Below, in pieces: positions 5,464 through 6,856 of a DNA stretch of 6,856 nucleotides. The notes beneath the pieces are model-generated. The model saw only the letters and a program-made list of their open reading frames with translations, was not told the origin of the DNA and made no database searches. This stretch comes from Microbacteriaceae bacterium (GTDB taxonomy: Bacteria; Actinomycetota; Actinomycetes; Actinomycetales; Microbacteriaceae). The position numbers were made by a program, and so were the translations under genes. Within the stretch, counting starts at the first letter, position 1; every line of letters starts with the position of its first letter. The DNA lies in the NCBI GenBank assembly GCA_017744755.1, contig JAGIAU010000119.1:1-6856 (forward strand). The letters are read 5' to 3'.

Positions 5464-6039
5464 GTGACACGCATCATCGCCGGCTTCGCGGGCTCGCTCG
5501 CGCTGGCGGTCCCGCGGGCGGGGACCCGGCCGACGAGCGATCGGGTGCGCGAGGCGGTCTTCTCCGCGCTCGACGCCGCCGACGTGCTCGGCGGCGCCCG
5601 CGTGCTCGACCTGTACGCCGGCTCGGGTGCGCTCGGGCTCGAGGCCGCGTCGCGCGGGGCGGCGGCGGTCGTCCTCGTCGAGCGGGACGCGGCCGCGGCC
5701 GCGGTCTGCCGGAGGAACGCCGCGGTGATCCGCGCCAGCTCGCCGCGCGGCGCGGCGCCGAGCATCGACGTCGCGGCCCAGTCGGTCGCATCCTGGCTCG
5801 CCGGAGCGGGCGCCGGAGCCGCCCCGTGGGACCTCGTGTTCATCGATCCGCCGTACGACGTGCCGGAGGGCGACGTCGCCGGGGTGCTCGCCGCGCTCGA
5901 GCCGCTGCTGTCGGAGGACGCGACCGTCATCGTGGAGCGCTCCGCGCGCTCCCCCGAGCCGACGCTCCCGCCCGGCCTGGCGCTGCGCCGTACGAAGTCC
6001 TATGGCGAGACCGCGGTGCACTGGCTCGCCCGCGCCTGA
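5464..6039 (+). CDS. rsmD: 16S rRNA (guanine966-N2)-methyltransferase RsmD
   Basis: RsmD methylates N2 of G966 in 16S rRNA during small-subunit assembly, using S-adenosylmethionine. The protein has 191 residues, the normal length. It opens with MTRIIAGFAG and TRPTSDRVREAVF (21-33), both family hallmarks, so the GTG at 5464 is the right start. The SAM-binding motif is VLDLYAGSGALGLEA (47-61), with an acidic VERD at 72-75. The catalytic DPPY is at 128-131 within DLVFIDPPYDVP. The end GLALRRTKSYGETAVHWL is typical. The stretch after IIAG lacks the basic RGRK-like residues seen in E. coli RsmD. It is transcribed away from recG from a 22-base shared gap and converges on thiL. RsmD usually lies on the same strand as recG and coaD in actinobacteria, so this orientation is unusual to my knowledge. 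Confidence 0.95.
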   Translation: MTRIIAGFAGSLALAVPRAGTRPTSDRVREAVFSALDAADVLGGARVLDLYAGSGALGLEAASRGAAAVVLVERDAAAAAVCRRNAAVIRASSPRGAAPSIDVAAQSVASWLAGAGAGAAPWDLVFIDPPYDVPEGDVAGVLAALEPLLSEDATVIVERSARSPEPTLPPGLALRRTKSYGETAVHWLARA

Positions 6040-6078
6040 GCGCGTTCCCGTCCCCTCACCACGGGTCTCACGATCCTG

Positions 6079-6135
6079 CGAGTGTGCGGTCGCCGCCCCG
6101 TCGGCGTGCTTCGAGGGGCGCCGACCGCACGCTCG
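6079..6135. terminator. Long hairpin downstream of rsmD, possible bidirectional terminator
   Basis: Arms 6079-6099 and 6115-6135 pair over 21 positions with one wobble (6083/6131) and one C-C mismatch (6093/6121) around a 15-base loop. It starts 40 bases after the rsmD stop and lies 135 bases past the thiL stop. No U-run follows on either strand, so it would be an atypical actinobacterial terminator or a repeat element. The rest of 6040-6269 holds the G-run array and a second hairpin and no gene. Confidence 0.5.
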
Positions 6136-6136
6136 A

Positions 6137-6165
6137 GGGGCGAGGGCGAGGGCGCGGGGTGAGGG
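6137..6165 (+). other. G-quadruplex-forming motif between two hairpins
   Basis: Five G-runs (6137-6140, 6144-6146, 6150-6152, 6156-6159, 6163-6165) are separated by exactly three bases each (CGA, CGA, CGC, TGA). This exceeds the usual four-run, 1-7 base loop definition of a quadruplex motif, on the plus strand and therefore in the rsmD transcript if it reads through. Folding is inferred from the pattern only. Confidence 0.6.
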
Positions 6166-6181
6166 CGACGAGGAGGCGGAT

Positions 6182-6244
6182 CGCTCGCGAGCGCGTTCTG
6201 CGGGGTCCGACCGGTCGTGACCGACCAGAGCGCACTCGCGAGCG
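6182..6244. terminator. Second long nested hairpin downstream of thiL
   Basis: Arms 6182-6200 and 6226-6244 match as an inverted repeat at 17 of 19 positions. On each strand one exception is a wobble; on the other position one strand also wobbles. Nested inside are GGTC/GACC (6204-6207 and 6219-6222) and the perfect palindrome CGACCGGTCG (6208-6217). It begins 25 bases past the thiL stop as thiL is transcribed, fitting a terminator for thiL or for both convergent genes, although no U-run follows. Confidence 0.5.
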
Positions 6245-6269
6245 TCCCGACCGCGCCGCAGCGAGCAGA

Positions 6270-6856
6270 CTAGGCGCGGAAGGGGTCCCAGCCCGCGGCG
6301 GCGAAGGGCTCGCCCTGCACGCTGACGCCCTCGCCGGCGAGGACCTCGCCGATCGGCGAGAACCCGTCCGGCAGCGCCACGCCCGGCGGGAACGTGGCGA
6401 GGAACGCATGGTCCTCCGCCGCCTCGAGCACGCCGACCGCGGCCTCGCCGAGATCGATCCGCACGCCGCTCGCCGACGCGATGCGGGAGGCGTCCAGCGC
6501 GAGGCCGTCCGAGACGTCCATCATCGACGTCGCGCCCCCGACGGCGGCCGCGAGCGCGTGCGCGATCTTCGGCGACGGCCGGAGCTGGGCGAGGATCTGC
6601 GAACGCGCCCGGCGCGCGACCGCCTCCGGCGCCTCCTCCGGAAGGTCGGCGCGCAGCGCGACGGGGTCCAGGCGCGCGCCGCGCTCGAGCCAGCGCAGTC
6701 CCTGCGCCGCCCAGCCGAGCGCGCCGGTCGTCGCGACGACGTCGCCGACGCGGGCGCCCGAGCGGAGCACCGGTGCGCGGCCCTCGAGATCGCCGAACGC
6801 CGTCGCCACGGCCGTCACGACCGGCGCCGTCGCGAGATCGCCGCCCTCGACGCCGC
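6270..6856 (-). CDS. thiL: Thiamine-monophosphate kinase (ThiL), C-terminal part
   Basis: Partial gene continuing past the right edge; the frame is open from 6854 and the stop is TAG at 6272-6270. ThiL phosphorylates thiamine monophosphate to thiamine diphosphate with ATP, the last step of cofactor synthesis, in the cytosol. Visible family features are GVEGGDLATAPVV at the window edge, DLEGRAPVLRSGARVGDVVATTG, a helical segment with LRPSPKIAHALAA, then TSMMDVSDGLALDASRIA, the kinase signature of the AIRS/PurM-like fold, and GVRIDLGEAAV shortly after. The N-terminal GDDAA-type metal/ATP motif should lie beyond the window. The GTG at 6818 is internal, not the start. The protein ends in WDPFRA. 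It converges on rsmD; no promoter is visible. Confidence 0.95.
   Translation of the reverse strand, partial: GVEGGDLATAPVVTAVATAFGDLEGRAPVLRSGARVGDVVATTGALGWAAQGLRWLERGARLDPVALRADLPEEAPEAVARRARSQILAQLRPSPKIAHALAAAVGGATSMMDVSDGLALDASRIASASGVRIDLGEAAVGVLEAAEDHAFLATFPPGVALPDGFSPIGEVLAGEGVSVQGEPFAAAGWDPFRA

Noticed and set aside
1..6856. CRISPR array, tRNA, rRNA, insertion sequence with transposase, or defence system
   Set aside because: No regularly spaced repeats, no tRNA- or rRNA-like stretches and no transposase, nuclease or toxin motifs were seen; the genes are housekeeping and cofactor genes.

Overview
The window is very G+C-rich, dense bacterial chromosome. Gene content and protein style point to an actinobacterium, probably of the Microbacteriaceae/Micrococcales type. 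The reasons are a coenzyme F420 pathway, an actinobacterial-style CofE resembling the front half of mycobacterial FbiB, recG/rsmD/coaD/thiL together, and TANNNT -10 hexamers placed exactly six bases before start codons (leaderless promoters). The lineage is inferred from composition and recalled family features, not from a search.

Layout from left to right. 1-584 (+) is the 3' end of cofD, the F420 phosphoenolpyruvate/phospholactate transferase; it carries an unusual in-frame palindromic insertion. It converges on a minus-strand group transcribed right to left: recG (5441-3252), a small DUF1801 gene (3186-2806), coaD (2744-2256), and a gene fusing CofE to CofC (2259-673). coaD and the fusion overlap as GTGA. 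rsmD (5464-6039, +) diverges from recG across only 22 bases. That gap holds two -10 hexamers on opposite strands that overlap by two bases. rsmD converges on thiL (minus, stop at 6270, start beyond the window) across about 230 bases holding two long hairpins with a regular G-run array between them.

Functionally, cofD and the cofE-cofC fusion supply three consecutive activities of F420 assembly: making the guanylylated three-carbon donor, transferring it to Fo, and adding the glutamate tail. coaD (coenzyme A), thiL (thiamine diphosphate), recG (fork and recombination repair) and rsmD (16S rRNA m2G966) are housekeeping genes.

The most unusual signal is a recurring pattern. Inverted repeats sit inside coding regions, in frame, at positions expected to be surface loops or linkers: in cofD (19-bp perfect arms), in recG (palindromic core between 8-bp direct repeats 45 nt apart) and in the cofE-cofC linker (10-bp perfect arms). 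In cofD and recG, near-identical short direct repeats flank the palindrome at distances divisible by three (108 and 45 nt), as expected if small mobile palindromes inserted with target duplication and were kept as peptide inserts. This resembles Rickettsia palindromic elements in concept and is the best candidate for something undescribed here.
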